Of a stretch of 64,000 bases of DNA, positions 45,651 through 57,185 are shown piece after piece (position 1 is the stretch's first letter; each line of letters opens with the position of its first letter). The stretch comes from Akebia trifoliata (taxonomy: Eukaryota > Streptophyta > Magnoliopsida > Ranunculales > Lardizabalaceae). The stretch spans positions 16,718,760-16,782,759 of the forward strand of contig CM030718.1 of assembly GCA_017979445.1 (NCBI GenBank), in the 5' to 3' direction. The notes beneath the pieces are model-generated. The model worked only from the letters and a program-made list of their open reading frames with translations. It had not been told where the DNA came from and did no database searches. Made by a program: the position numbers and the translations under genes.

Positions 45651-46760
45651 TCCTTAAATGTAATACCACCTGATCTGGTTAATGTTTGTTGGTTCCGGTA
45701 GTTTACTTCCATCATGATCTTAAAGTCTAACGGCTTTTCCAGGTAGTATTTCTTTGATGAATGAATCTCTCCAATTGAGTTCAGACTTTCTCATATGGTC
45801 AAGAAGTGCTCAATTTTCTTTGCAGTTGATGGTTTTCCAATGCAGTGTTTCCTTGCTGCTAAATGAATCTCTCCAATTAGGTTCAGACTTCCTCCTATGA
45901 TCAAGGAGGGGTGCTCAAATTTCTTTGAAGTCTGATGGTTAAATCCTTGACTTGTAAGTGATGAACTTTGACTTTCTTGTCAAACATGTGAGTGACTCTT
46001 TTTTGACAAATTTGCACGTGGTACAAAATTCTAAGTTATTTTTCTTCAATCAAGTTTAGTTTTTCGTACCGATGACGGACTTAGTTTGTTTCTAGCAATT
46101 TATTTTCCATCAGGATCTTGAGATACGAGATTTCCCTTTCAACTGGTAAGATTATTTCTGTACCCCCGTAATGTGAATGGTAGCTTCTCTAACCAATCCT
46201 AGTGTGATTGACACATTTTCTTAATGATTTCCTTGAGACTCTTATTAGCTACTTCAACCGCTCCATTAGTCTAAGGACGGTAGGAAGATGACTTGTCATG
46301 GCGGATCTTGAACTTTGAATGCAGAGTGATATCCTAGTGTGACCCATCATCAGAAACTAATTTCAGAGGTACCCTATTTCGACTTATGATATTTGCTTGG
46401 ATGAACTTTGTAACTCGAAAGGTCATAGAGACAACATTGATACATTTTGTAACATCTTCTTTGATCTCATTGGTATTTTCATTTTATCCAACGAGTATCT
46501 ATTCCATGTCGGATAACACCCAAGCTTGTACCTAACATATCCTCACAGGGTCTTGCGAACATGTCTTTTGACATTTCTGAGTAAATTCATTATCCCCTCG
46601 TATTCCTCTAGGGATAGGATGGTTTCTATCTGAATTTCTTGGGAATTAGTTTTTGTTCTAAACATGATGACATTTGCTTTCTCAATTAAAGATTGAGCCC
46701 AACCCTTATCTTCTTGTTCATGAGAGAAATCTATCAGATTATTAGTTAATTCAATAATTC
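45650..46760 (-). pseudogene. pol remnant of element 3
   Basis: Collinear with element 4. It retains the segment encoding the end of the integrase catalytic core (46240-46400, including the PYR and NG region in reverse), then the RT leader. Frames are broken. Confidence 0.65.
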
Positions 46761-47059
46761 ACCTGAGGTATTCAAAAATTTTCTTTATTCAAATGGGGCG
46801 ACAGAAGATGTTTTCAACTTAGCAAATGAACTCGATTCACATAAATAAAAGGGATAGACTCAACCTAAAGAAAACATGACCTTACTGAAAAAGGACTTGA
46901 GGTAACCCAAATGACTCATGAAAACTCAAGACAAGTACCCACAACGGGCTTGATTTGGATTGAGGACTGAGACATTGCTTACAATCAGCAGGACTGAGGC
47001 ATTGTGATCTTCAGGAAACAATTGGGCGATGTTGAGAAATTCTGAGGCCATTTTGGACT

Positions 47060-48480
47060 GTTGACTTGGTATTGATGTTTGTTCTACCTGACTAAACTTA
47101 CAACCCTAGCTAGATGATGGACGATTGAGCTTATGTATAATGATAACCTTTAAGCTTCATTGAAGGTGAATTTTAATCAATTCCAGTGTTATCCCTCTGA
47201 TAACATTTTAATGAATCCTACGATTTTATTTTTGTGCACCAAACCATTAAATAATTCATTTATGCAATGATTATTTCAAAAGGAAAAATAATTTTATTGA
47301 ATTATTGAAAATCATTGACAAATAATATTTTCATTAAATAACAACTTTCAACAAATCTGATTTAAACCTTATTGACTGGAGTTGCAGTTTTCATGAATGA
47401 CGTCGCATCTCCGAAGAGACCAGGCCACACATTAGTGCCACGTTGGCTATAAGAGACAAGCAAGCGTGCAATGCAATAAATAAACGTGCTAGTGGTGTGT
47501 GCAAAACTAGGTGCTGTGTGCTCGGCACGTTTTTCGAATAAATGAGCCCGTAGGCTAGATGAAACCATCAACTTATGGATATTAAAAAAATATGATCATA
47601 CAACATAAATATCTAAAGCATCAAGATCAAGATTAAGGCATGCACATCAAAATATTTATTAATCTGGATCACGACATATCAGATAGGCAATCAATCAAGG
47701 TAGTGTAATAGAGAATAAAGTTCATCAATCAATCAACATCGCACTAAAAGAATATCAATCATCGATCAAACGAGAGCATAAGAACCACCAACAATTTTTC
47801 CTTCCTTTTATCGAGTAAACTTGTTGTATTTTTAACACCAAAATTCCCTTACTTTATGAAATTGCTACATGACAAATCTGGGAGTGAGAGCATAGGCTAT
47901 CCTAACCAACTAAGTAAGATTCGAAACCTTACTAAGGGTTATGGTGTTCACGTGGACCATCACATTGGCACATCAATACCACAACCTTCTAGGTTTAATG
48001 TACAAAGCTTGGAATAAAATAAAATTAAAACAAAACTCTTTTTTTTTTATGAAAAAATTAAGCTTAGGCCCAAGATTTTAAAAAAGGATGACTATCGAAA
48101 TTTAGAATTTAAAATAAAAATTTTCAAAATTTTCAAGAAAGAACTCTTAAAATTTCTTCCTCCACATTCTCGTGTATTGGATCAAATTTTTTATTTTTTG
48201 CCACATGGCGTGCCAATCACCCCTTAGTAAGAAGGAAATCATACGAAGTTAATGAAGTTAGCCTCAACATTCAATGCCATATAACAATGGGTCAGGATAC
48301 TTTCCTTATCAAAGAAAGTGATTTTATGAATTAATAAATCAAGCAAAGAATCGGGTCCCACTCCAAAATTTATTTTAAGTAACAACTCTATAAAGCAATG
48401 AAACTTTTTTTGTGTTAAAAAATAAAACATAGCTCTATCAAGCTTTTTCTTCTTTTTTTTTAATATATTTTTTTGAAACT
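47060..48480 (-). other. 5' leader of element 3, left part
   Basis: Partly shared with the leaders of elements 1 and 2 (the GCATCTCCGAAGAGACC...GTGCCACGTTGGCTAT segment at 47404-47450). No gene recognised. Confidence 0.55.
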
Positions 48481-48489
48481 CAATTTCAG

Positions 48490-49300
48490 ACACTTGAAAC
48501 CATATTAAAAAAACAAAGTCGTGGAAGAGTACTCAGCAGCAAGGAAAAGTATTCCGCATACTCTGGAAAGTTGATTAACCAATTAAATGAGAAACTCCTA
48601 AACTCGGAGACATTAGAGTCAAGTATAACTGCTGGAGGATGTGGCGAATGGATATTTTAAAATTCATGTAGTTCCTTTGAATAATCCATCCGAATTTCCA
48701 ATGACAATCCGTAGATCTAACGATAGAATCCCAGAGACGACATTTTCAATCAACGATATAGAGTTCACTCGGATTTCAATCGAATTGTGGGAGAGAAGTG
48801 AAGCAAGAAAGATGATTCATTTTGGTTGTGAAGCTGTAGACTCGCACTCGATCTCAATGAGTGGGAACATTGTGAGAAAAGCGAGTCACTCATGAGTTAA
48901 CTCATTTGACTCATCTAATTTGGAGAAAACGATATAGAGGAGATATATATCAAGCATTGTGTGAGGAGATGATCCAACGGTTTTTATCCGGGTTTCTAGC
49001 AAGATCCTTGAGTTGTCGAAGTGCAAAGAGGCAAAACCGAAGAGAACCAGACTTGGAGAAGGCTTGAGTGAGTAGGCTATGAACAAGGACCGCGTCAGCA
49101 GGTTGTTTGGGGGTGGAGATCTATTGGAGAAGAGATCGTCTCAGCGGAGCCTCCGCATATGTAGGTCCAGATGGGTTGTCTAGCTCTTTGACAATACCTT
49201 CATCACAATTAGGACAGATAGTGGAGTCGAGATCAGAAACCCGTACGAATCGGTTGCAATTATAGCACTAGTAGGAAGACTCCGTAGATTCCAAGTATAA
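48490..49300 (-). pseudogene. captured zinc-ribbon E3-ligase-like gene fragment
   Basis: At 49131-49296 the minus strand reads CYNCNRFVRVSDLDSTICP, NCDEGIVKELDNPS. This is the N-terminal zinc ribbon (CxxC...CxxC) of the plant RING E3 ligases related to RDUF/RHC proteins, which ubiquitinate targets. The Trp normally before the first Cys is TAG, the start codon position reads TTG, and a stop follows at 49132-49134; no RING domain is present. A plus-strand open frame at 48641-48895 gives 84 residues I do not recognise. None of this is in the matching leader of elements 1 or 2, so it was acquired by element 3. Confidence 0.65.
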
Positions 49301-49994
49301 AGAAGACCCAAAATTGTTTCTTTCGTTCAAAACCTCTCTGATCAAGGTTCCTTAGAACTATTATCAATCGAGATCAAACAATTTGATCTCCCAATTTCTA
49401 CGATAATCTCTGAAACATAAAAGAACAAATAACCCCAAAACCAAGATCTGATAATAAGTTGAAAGAAACCTTAAATCAATTACAAATCGAAGAAAACAAA
49501 CACTTGAGTTGAGTCAGAAATCACAGATGAGTACGTAAATTTGTTCCAGATTCGAAGAAATAAGACATAAGAAATCTAACCTGCCAGGAAGATTTACAAG
49601 TTTTGGACCCGAATGAAGATCGAGAGAAGATTTTTTTTTTCATTTTTTTATTTCCTTTCTTTATACCACGCACAACAAAAAAAAGTACACATAAAAGAAG
49701 AAAGAAACAAAACAAAACAAAAAAATTCACAATAGCCCACAAACTATTTCTCTTTCTCTCTTCATAGATCCCTATCTTCATTTCATATGTCAAATTGAAT
49801 CTTTCATTGTAATTTTAAGACAAAATAAAAAATCCAAAAAAAAAAAAACTACTTAACCAAAAGATTTTGCTAATATGCCTGAAATGAGTAAAATTAATTA
49901 AGTAAACATAAACAAATAAAATAAAATAAAATAAAAAATAGGTAAATTTTGCAAGGCGGCAATTTTTGAGGTTTTCAAGTTTGATCCTCAAATG
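49301..49994 (-). other. captured upstream DNA and leader end of element 3
   Basis: Probably 5'-UTR or intron of the captured gene, followed from about 49780 by the leader end common to family A (TTTTCAAGTTTGATCCTCAA before the primer site, 49973-49991). Confidence 0.45.
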
Positions 49995-50014
49995 GTCCCC
50001 AATAGAGTCGCCAC
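49995..50014 (-). other. primer-binding site, element 3
   Basis: The minus strand reads TGGCGACTCTATTGGGGAC, the best-preserved family-A primer site in the window. Confidence 0.75.
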
Positions 50015-51478
50015 TGAAAAAGCCTTCTATCCGCGGGGTGTGCAGATCCATTTTTGATTTTTGAGGTTTGGGAGTCGCCACCTAGTTATTATGATCTAAG
50101 AACCGAGTATTGACTATAAATAGATAAAAACAACTAATCTACGAATAAAAAGAAACTATGGTCCGACGATCACGTTACGTGGTTGGAAGGTGTTAGGCAC
50201 CAACCCCACCTGGCAAACGTCGATCTCTACTATTTTTTTTAAAAAAGATTACATTGCAAAAGATCCAAAAATAATAATAAAAAAAAAAGAAGTATACTTA
50301 GATGATCACAACGACTTGTTCCCTCAAAACTTGCGGAGAGACTTCTCGTATGAGATTCCTTTGTTTCAATCACTGGATCTGCTTTTGATCTCCAAGTTGA
50401 GGTATCTAGATCTGAGTGTTTTTTATATTTTTTTTAGGGTTTCTAGATATTTTTGAAAGGTTTTTAGATATTTTTTGAGTAAAAACTAGGGTTTGAATGA
50501 TAGGTGAAGAAGGCTAGGAAGACTTTTTGACCTACTTTTTCTAGGATTTATTTTGACCTGCGAAATTAGGTTTTAGAGACTCCTATTTATAGAGTTTTTT
50601 GGGTAGAGTTGGTATTGGATTAGGTTTCTTTTAGATAAGGTGAATTAGGATTTAATTCTTACGTACAATGAAAGAATATATTTTTTATTTTTAAAGAAAT
50701 CCCCTTAATTATATTTTTAATTATTTGGACCCCTGGATGGAAGGGTCTTTTAATAATATAAAGGGGGCTCCACTTAAATAAGTGGGCAACTATCAGCAAT
50801 TTTACTTAAGGGCTTGATTGATTAATTTTCTTAATTCAGATTTTTAAATTAATTTTATTAAGATTTCACTTTACGTTAATTAATATTTTATTTATTAATT
50901 TTTAAATTAAAAATTTTTTAAATTGAAAAATTATCGTTTTGCCCCTGAAGAGAACTTTTGTATTTCAAGTCATTTTTCAATGTTCCGAGATATTTTGGAA
51001 TCGGTTTTTCATAAGAAATTTAATGGGATTATGGGTTTGTGTCATTTACGAATTTTTTGCATGAAAGGATTGTGAACCTTATGAAGGGCATTTTCATAAT
51101 ATTGTCGAATTTGATGAAAATTGGCAAATTTGATTTCACTTTGTTATTTATGTGTTCGAAAGGGTTTTCCTAAGCATAAGGAGAGCTTTAAGAATGTTTT
51201 GATGTTAGGGGTATTTTGATAATTTGATAATTTTTTTAGTGATTTTTATCATAAAGCTTCTTTTTATCTGTAAAATGATGATTTCTATATATTTGGGATT
51301 ATATTTTCCTAGCTTAGCATGGTTTCTTTAGTTTTGTTAGTTTGAGATACCTCATCCGAATTTCTAAAACATATTTGGTAACAAAGAAAGCATTGGAATA
51401 ATCATCCAACATTGGGAATCGTTGCGATTGGGTTGACTAATTGATTAATTAGGTTCGTGCAAAAATGGGGTGTCTGCA
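50015..51478 (-). repeat. element 3 5' LTR
   Basis: 1464 bp, collinear with 41285-42779, ending GGGGTGTCTGCA. Confidence 0.9.
50583..50591 (-). promoter_or_regulatory. TATA box, element 3 5' LTR
   Basis: The minus strand reads TATAAATAG. Confidence 0.6.
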
Positions 51479-51483
51479 CTGAA

Positions 51484-51760
51484 GCCGTAGAACTATTAGG
51501 CATCAGGGTTAGATATATTGAGGGTGCGGTGGTTTGTGCAATAAGCTATGCTCGCAAGTGCTTTTTTATATTTTTTATATTTTTTCATCATCGACCCCCT
51601 TACAAGTATGTAATGAATGAAAGAAAGTAAATAAATATTACAACTTATCATATGTAAATAAAAGATAAAATACAAACAATAAGCAATGTTAGCAAACAAA
51701 ATGAAATTCTTTTTTGTTCTTTTTTCTAAAATGACCGAGTTGACACGAAGATTGAACCTA
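51484..51760 (-). other. leader next to LTR-B
   Basis: Noncoding. It is possibly the 5' leader of the Tat-like element broken by element 3. There is no gene. Confidence 0.45.
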
Positions 51761-51783
51761 GTGTCCCCAGTGGAATCGTCACC
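51761..51783 (-). other. primer-binding site of the LTR-B element
   Basis: The minus strand reads TGACGATTCCACTGGGGACAC. It is the same primer class as family A, next to a different LTR. Confidence 0.65.
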
Positions 51784-53600
51784 ATTCATTCTTATAAGAG
51801 AACGTGAATGGTCACCTGATGTACATTTTTAGAAAAAGTATCGTTTTTGGCATTTAGTAACTCTCATACGGATAAAGTATCGCTTCACCCTAGATCTAGG
51901 TAAGTGACTCAATTAAAAAAAAAGAAGGTGTTAGACGCCCTTTCTTTTCACCAATTGGTGGTAACCTTAAAATAATTCGATCATTTTGGATGAAAATGCA
52001 AATAAAATAAAAGTGTCATGTGTTGGCGACTTATACTCTAAGTAGGGATTTGTTTTTGGCTTGGATTTGGGAACTACATGTGTTTTTTGAAAAGTTTTGG
52101 CTTTGGTTATGGGTCCATTCTCATGAGTTGAGAAGGACCCGAATATCGATTGCCTCAAAACGATTGAAAAGTTTAAAATCGATTTTGTTTTGAAAGTGGT
52201 TACAACCCTTATATTTTCAATCGAACCGAAGTCCAATCTACCGGAGATAGGTTAGGGGAGCATCACAACTTAAGTCTTTTTAAAATAAAAATTAAAAAGG
52301 CGAAAGGGATAGTAGAAGAGGGATATGGAGAGGGGAGAGAGAGGGGGGATATATGTTTTCCTTTTGACCCACCTTGAAGCCTTAATGTCTTCTTTCTTTC
52401 CTTCCTTCTTCTTCTTAGGTCCTTAGTAGAATCATGAAAGTAGAGATTTTTTTAAGGTAGATGAAATGAGGGGAGGAGAGAGTTGAGAGAATTATTTTTT
52501 TTCTTTTTTAAACATAGACTTGGTACCCATTTTGGAAGGTGAAGGGGTATTTATAGGTGTTGAGGATTGCTTTTGATAGTACAATGAGGTGAAAAGGTAA
52601 AAAAGTAGAGAATGACATGGGCTTAGAAGGTGAGGGGTGTGAAATTTAGAGTTAGGCTGAGGGTATTTGTGGAAGGGAGGTAAATGGATAATTTTTTTGT
52701 CCAAATGGTTTGAATCCTTCCCAACCCATTTGGATTGAGTATTTGATGACGTGAAATAATGGGGTGTTAAGTTGAAGGAATGAGATTGAGTGTTAGTTGG
52801 GATGAGGTGGTGTGGTGTTTGATTAAAAGAATGGGTTGTGTAAGAGGTTAGTTGGTTAGGTTTTGGGAAGGTGAAGGAAATTGTGACAAGTGTAAAAAGA
52901 GTATGGAGATGAAGTGTTTAGGTGAGTTGATTAAAGGGAAAGGGTGTGGGGATAGCTTGTGAGAATGGGTTAAAGGTGAACGATGAAGGAAGGTATGGGT
53001 TGGTGGTTGTGTTAGAGAAAGGTAATGGAACAAGTTTATGACATGGAGTGTGTGTGGGTTGTGATGTAGGTTGGTAGTTGTGTCAGAGAAAGGTGAGAGG
53101 TTAGGTTGAGTAGAGTAATTTTTTTGGGATGTGAGTTGTGGAGTTGACAAGTGTACATTAGATGATCAAAAGTTGATTGGTTGATGTAGATAATGGTTTG
53201 TGGATTTGAATTGGTTTGGGATTTGGTGTGTTGGGCTTGGATTTTTTGAAAGGTTCTAGGTTATTTGGGATTGAGTAGGATTTATTTTATGATGGAATTT
53301 TGAGGGTAGGTGAGTTTTAGGGTTTGAGTAATATGGAATTAGCTTTAGGCTAAGTTGGGTGTAGTGAGGAGTGATTTTTGAGGAATTATGGGTTTATGGG
53401 CCTTAAGTAGGCTTAGGGTAACTTCGATCCCGAGGGTGGAGCATTGAAAGGTGATGGTACACCAAGTCTTTATTATGGGTCCCTTAGAGCCTTAGGGGGT
53501 CTTAAGGACCCTTAATTTGATAAAAATGCCATGTTTCAATGATTTGGACTTTTTAGGCGTGTTGGCAGGTCTTATTAGAAAATTCGATATTTTTGGGTAG
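51784..53600 (-). repeat. LTR-B (right copy), 3' edge clear, 5' edge uncertain
   Basis: The first ~640 bp match 653-1328. The rest (52430-53560) is extremely C-poor on the plus strand. The outer LTR edge could not be recognised; it lies before the integrase relic that starts near 53640. Minus-strand open frames 52492-52704 and 52848-53150 exist only because of this base skew. Confidence 0.6.
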
Positions 53601-53639
53601 ATCAGCCACCTTATGAGTAGGAGAAGTAAGAATAAAGCA

Positions 53640-54370
53640 CATTCCTAGAGTAAACAATAAACATGCAAACGCACTAACCTTCATAAACTCAATGCTGGCA
53701 GGATGAGATAAGAGAGAACTCCCACTAGGCTACCAAGAAAAGTTCTCAATAGATGAACCTAAGCTAGTCAGTATAGTGGTTACAATCAGAAATCAATGGT
53801 GGATGAGCCCAATCTTCGACTTTCTACAATCAGGGCTGTTGCTTGATGATCCTAAGGAAAAAGATGTGTAAAAACTAAAGCAAATAGATATGCGACTCTT
53901 GATGGAAAATTGTGCATGAAGTATATAGGTGTCCCCACTCCTATGTTGCTTGACACTAGAAGAAGTAGAGGAGGTGCTAAGCGGGTTCCATGAAAGAGAT
54001 TGTAAGAATTACTTAAGGGCAAGGTATTTAGCTCATAATGTATTCTCCCAAGGGTACTTCTGGCCTTATTTGTAGAAAGATGCAGCCTTTTATGTCAAGC
54101 ATTGTGACAATTACCAAAGTCATGGTAGGATTATCTGTCAGCCTATAGTGCAATTCAACTCCCTAATCAGCCTATGACCATTCGCATAGTGGTGATTGAT
54201 TTGGTAAGTCTAATGTCCAGAGCACCAGGAAACCTAACCTTCTTGTTAGTGGCAACAAATATGGGCCTAGACGCATGTTGCCTAAGATCCTAAGTAATAT
54301 GTCATTATACCCTACAAACACTTCAAAGCCCCTACTCCCAAAAATGTTCTACCTAAGTAAGAACATAAGG
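53640..54370 (+). pseudogene. gypsy integrase relic, plus strand
   Basis: The plus strand reads LTLEEVEEVLSGFHERDCKN, ARYLAHNVFSQGYFWPYL and KDAAFYVKHCDNYQSHGRII, the integrase N-terminal region with HH and CxxC-like parts (family: GYFWPTM--DA--YV--C--CQ). QPIVQFNSL and a PFA.W remnant follow. Stops interrupt it. The strand is opposite to the flanking LTRs, so it belongs to a separate, older insertion. Confidence 0.8.
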
Positions 54371-54930
54371 TAGAACCTGGGGGGAAGAAATAAGAGGTGC
54401 ACTGCAAGTAGTGCAGAAAACAAATCAAATTCTTGCTAGAGTACTCGATAAAGCAAAGTGAAAATTTAGCACAATATCCTTGTGCTAGAGGTATTGATCA
54501 GAGCAAAGTGTAAGCATATTACAAAATTAATTCCTGTACAAATAAGATTAAAATATTTTCACATAGAAATTTTTTTATACACATCTGTTATTTAGCTAAG
54601 TTATAGTAAAAGGGCATAATCGTTCATATGGAAACTTTCAGTTATGAATAATCAAAAAGAAAGTCACAACTGGCATAATGAAAAAGTATACAAAAGAAAT
54701 CCCAAAAATGGGAGAGTATAGGAGAAAGCAGTTAAAGCAAATACAATAAGAACCAAAAAACATGTATTTACTTTGCATGAGGAAATTGGTGGGCAGGAGG
54801 TGAAGCCTCAATAGAGTTGAGAGGGTTGGTTAGTTCATCCTGATCAACATCAATGATACGAACAAAATGCAGACCACTGGCAAGGGTAGGCAAGTTGGTA
54901 TGTCTGGCTTGACTCAAGTCAATAATCTAC
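54371..54930. other. unassigned spacer between two retroelement relics
   Basis: No recognisable coding or repeat structure. Confidence 0.4.
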
Positions 54931-54944
54931 CCAACATCCATAAG

Positions 54945-57110
54945 CTAACTAGGGATGCGGTCCAAGATGGCAATTAGGTACCCCTTCTCATCCAGTTGGA
55001 AGGGAAGGACTCGCCCATGGTCACCAAACCAATTGAAGATCTCCTTTGACAGGAAAACCTTCAAGCTCATTAAAGTCATCCATATCTTCCTCGCCCTCAT
55101 CTTCATCCTCCTCATACTAAAATCAAGCAAACTCAAAGCCTTCATGGTAGACCTTGGTAAAAGCTTCCTCTCTCAAGAATATTGGGCCTGTAGTTGACCC
55201 AACAGTTTTTTGGTCTCTATTTCATCTTCCTTGGCTTGTGTTGTCCTAGCTTCGGCCCTTGTTGACTTAAAATCAACATTGAGGGAGCTCAGCTCAAGCT
55301 TTTCCTATTGTATTTTCTTTTGGAGATCTACCAAGTCTACGTCTCTCTTCTGTACTCTCTCCTTGTAGTTGGCCAATTATAGTTCAAAAATGTCTTGGAA
55401 ACTCATCAACTTCTTATTGTTGGCCTCTGAGACTTCGTTTTCCTTGGTGAATTGGGCCAAATTTTCCTCCATCTCCTCATTGGCCCCTTTAAAGAAGTGG
55501 CTAGAAGAGGTTAGCTCACCTTGGAGCAGAGCAATCTTGTCATCATACTCTTTGGTCAGGGTAGTTGCTTGGTTCTCAACTTCATGCCACTTTAAGAAGG
55601 CCAAGGTACCATAGGTATTGGCTTGCAACAAAGTAAAGTAGTTAGACGAATGAGATACAGACTATAAGGTGCAGTGAGGAAAGAACAGGAAATTACTTGG
55701 TAAAGGCCATAAACAAATCAACAAAAGCCTAAATCAACATTAACCCGGTCCATAACATCCCTGTCCTTCGGGGAAATGGAGTGGAAGAGTAGAGAAGCGA
55801 TGATGACAGGATTCTTTACCCCACTGCTCTTGCTGGAGACATGACCAAAACCGGCTGAGAAGAAGGGCCGAAAATTGTTGTTTTAATTTCCATCTTAGAG
55901 TTTTGCCCCACGTCTCTTCTAGGAGTAAGCTGCATCCTCCAGGGGAATCTTGAGATCACTGAGGCCCTCTAGTTTGAACTCTCCTAGGGTAAAGGACTCC
56001 TCAAGTTCTTCATTATAATCCTGTGCCTTTTGCATGCCTGGAGCTTAGGGACAGGGCTGAGCTCCTTGATGGTGTCCGAGCTCTACACTGCTTGCATGAA
56101 CCCCTTCAAGAAGTTCAGCAAAAGCAGAAGTAGATGCAAAAGTAGGAACGGTAGCAGCTTGATCTCCATGCACCAATGTTGACTGTCCAGCCTCTCCAAT
56201 TTGAGTGGAGGGACGTAGGGCCAGATTCTTCTTCTTCTTCTTCTTGCCTTGTTTAGAGGGATGAGTAGCCCTGATGCTAGGGAAGAGGGGAAAGGATACT
56301 TCGAGAGGTCGTTATTCATGATGTCAGAAGATCCAAAAGAAAATAGAAGAGAGGGAAGGACAGGTAATGGGACATGAGGAGAAGGTAGGCCCTCCAAGGT
56401 CTACTCGACCTGATAAAAAAAAGTCTATCTTGCAAGTGGCCAAAGTAGGGAAGAAAGGGAAGACCATGTCTACTTTCCTTCTATTATCCCATTGGTTGCC
56501 TTAGTTGCTCTGTGCTGTTTTTTCATAGCCTCTACAACAGAAAGGACAGAAAAATCTACAAGAAGGAAAAGTCAATATCAGATTATACTGATTCGCACAA
56601 AGTCGAAAAATAAGATGTTGTTAAAAGCCTAAAGTTGGACTTACCCTAGAAAGTCTGAGGGATCTCGAATTCCTCACGAGAGATACTAGGGGCAAACACC
56701 CCGTTCTTGAAGACAATTCTTGTACCACCCTTTGTCAACACTAGGAAGATACGGAACCAATGCAATTGCTGCACTCTTGGAGGACAGCAAGTAGTACACA
56801 GGGCGTTGAGGGGTGACTTTCAAATTGTACTTAGAGAGGAAGTCATTGGGGGATATCTCCATTTTCTTTACTATCTCCACCAGGCGATAAAAATTACCAA
56901 ACATTTGGCCTAAGGCCTAGTTTATTTTACTTAGCACTTCCCTAAGGAAGAGAGAAAGAAGAAAACTTTGGCCAACCCTGATTTGGCTGGAGTAAACAAG
57001 ATTTCCCCCTGATGATTCTTGTTAGGGTTGTTGGGATTTTTGCAAAGTCGGATAGACATAAAGGTAGGGATATAAAGTTCCCTACAAAGTTGGACAATGT
57101 TGATGGCCAT
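54945..57110 (-). pseudogene. gypsy-associated transposon protein relic with coiled coil
   Basis: Read right to left, 56686-56904 has SAAIALVPYLPSVDKGWYKN, typical of the plant putative gypsy-type transposon domain (Pfam PF04195 by memory). A Ser/Pro-rich segment follows (56083-56397), then a charged coiled-coil stretch (55377-55631: TLTKEYDDKIALLQGEL, EEMEENLAQFTKENE), then a C-terminal part (54945-55145). Frames are separated by shifts. Such proteins accompany gag in some Tat/Ogre elements; the role is unknown. It is cut at 57185 by element 4. Confidence 0.65.
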
Positions 57111-57185
57111 TAGAACTAAAATTTTGCAGAAGAGTGAAGGTACAAAGAGAAGATTACCTCAGCTTGAGAGAAGTAAAGATGGTAG

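Larger units (their letters stand above)
41285..51478 (-). mobile_element. element 3: family-A retrotransposon with a captured gene fragment
   Basis: 10.2 kb on the minus strand. The 3' LTR is 41285-42779, the PPT 42780-42792, the array 43216-44205, the conserved noncoding region 44206-45650, the pol remnant 45650-46760, the gag start remnant near 47050, the leader with captured DNA 47060-49994, the PBS 49995-50014 and the 5' LTR 50015-51478. It has the same body plan and the same pol deletion as elements 1 and 4. It is more diverged from them in LTR sequence than they are from each other. Confidence 0.9.

Noticed and set aside
52492..53150. Two Ser/Thr/Pro/His-rich minus-strand frames
   Set aside because: Their composition follows from the strong base skew of LTR-B, and no start context or homologous frame is seen at the left LTR-B copy.
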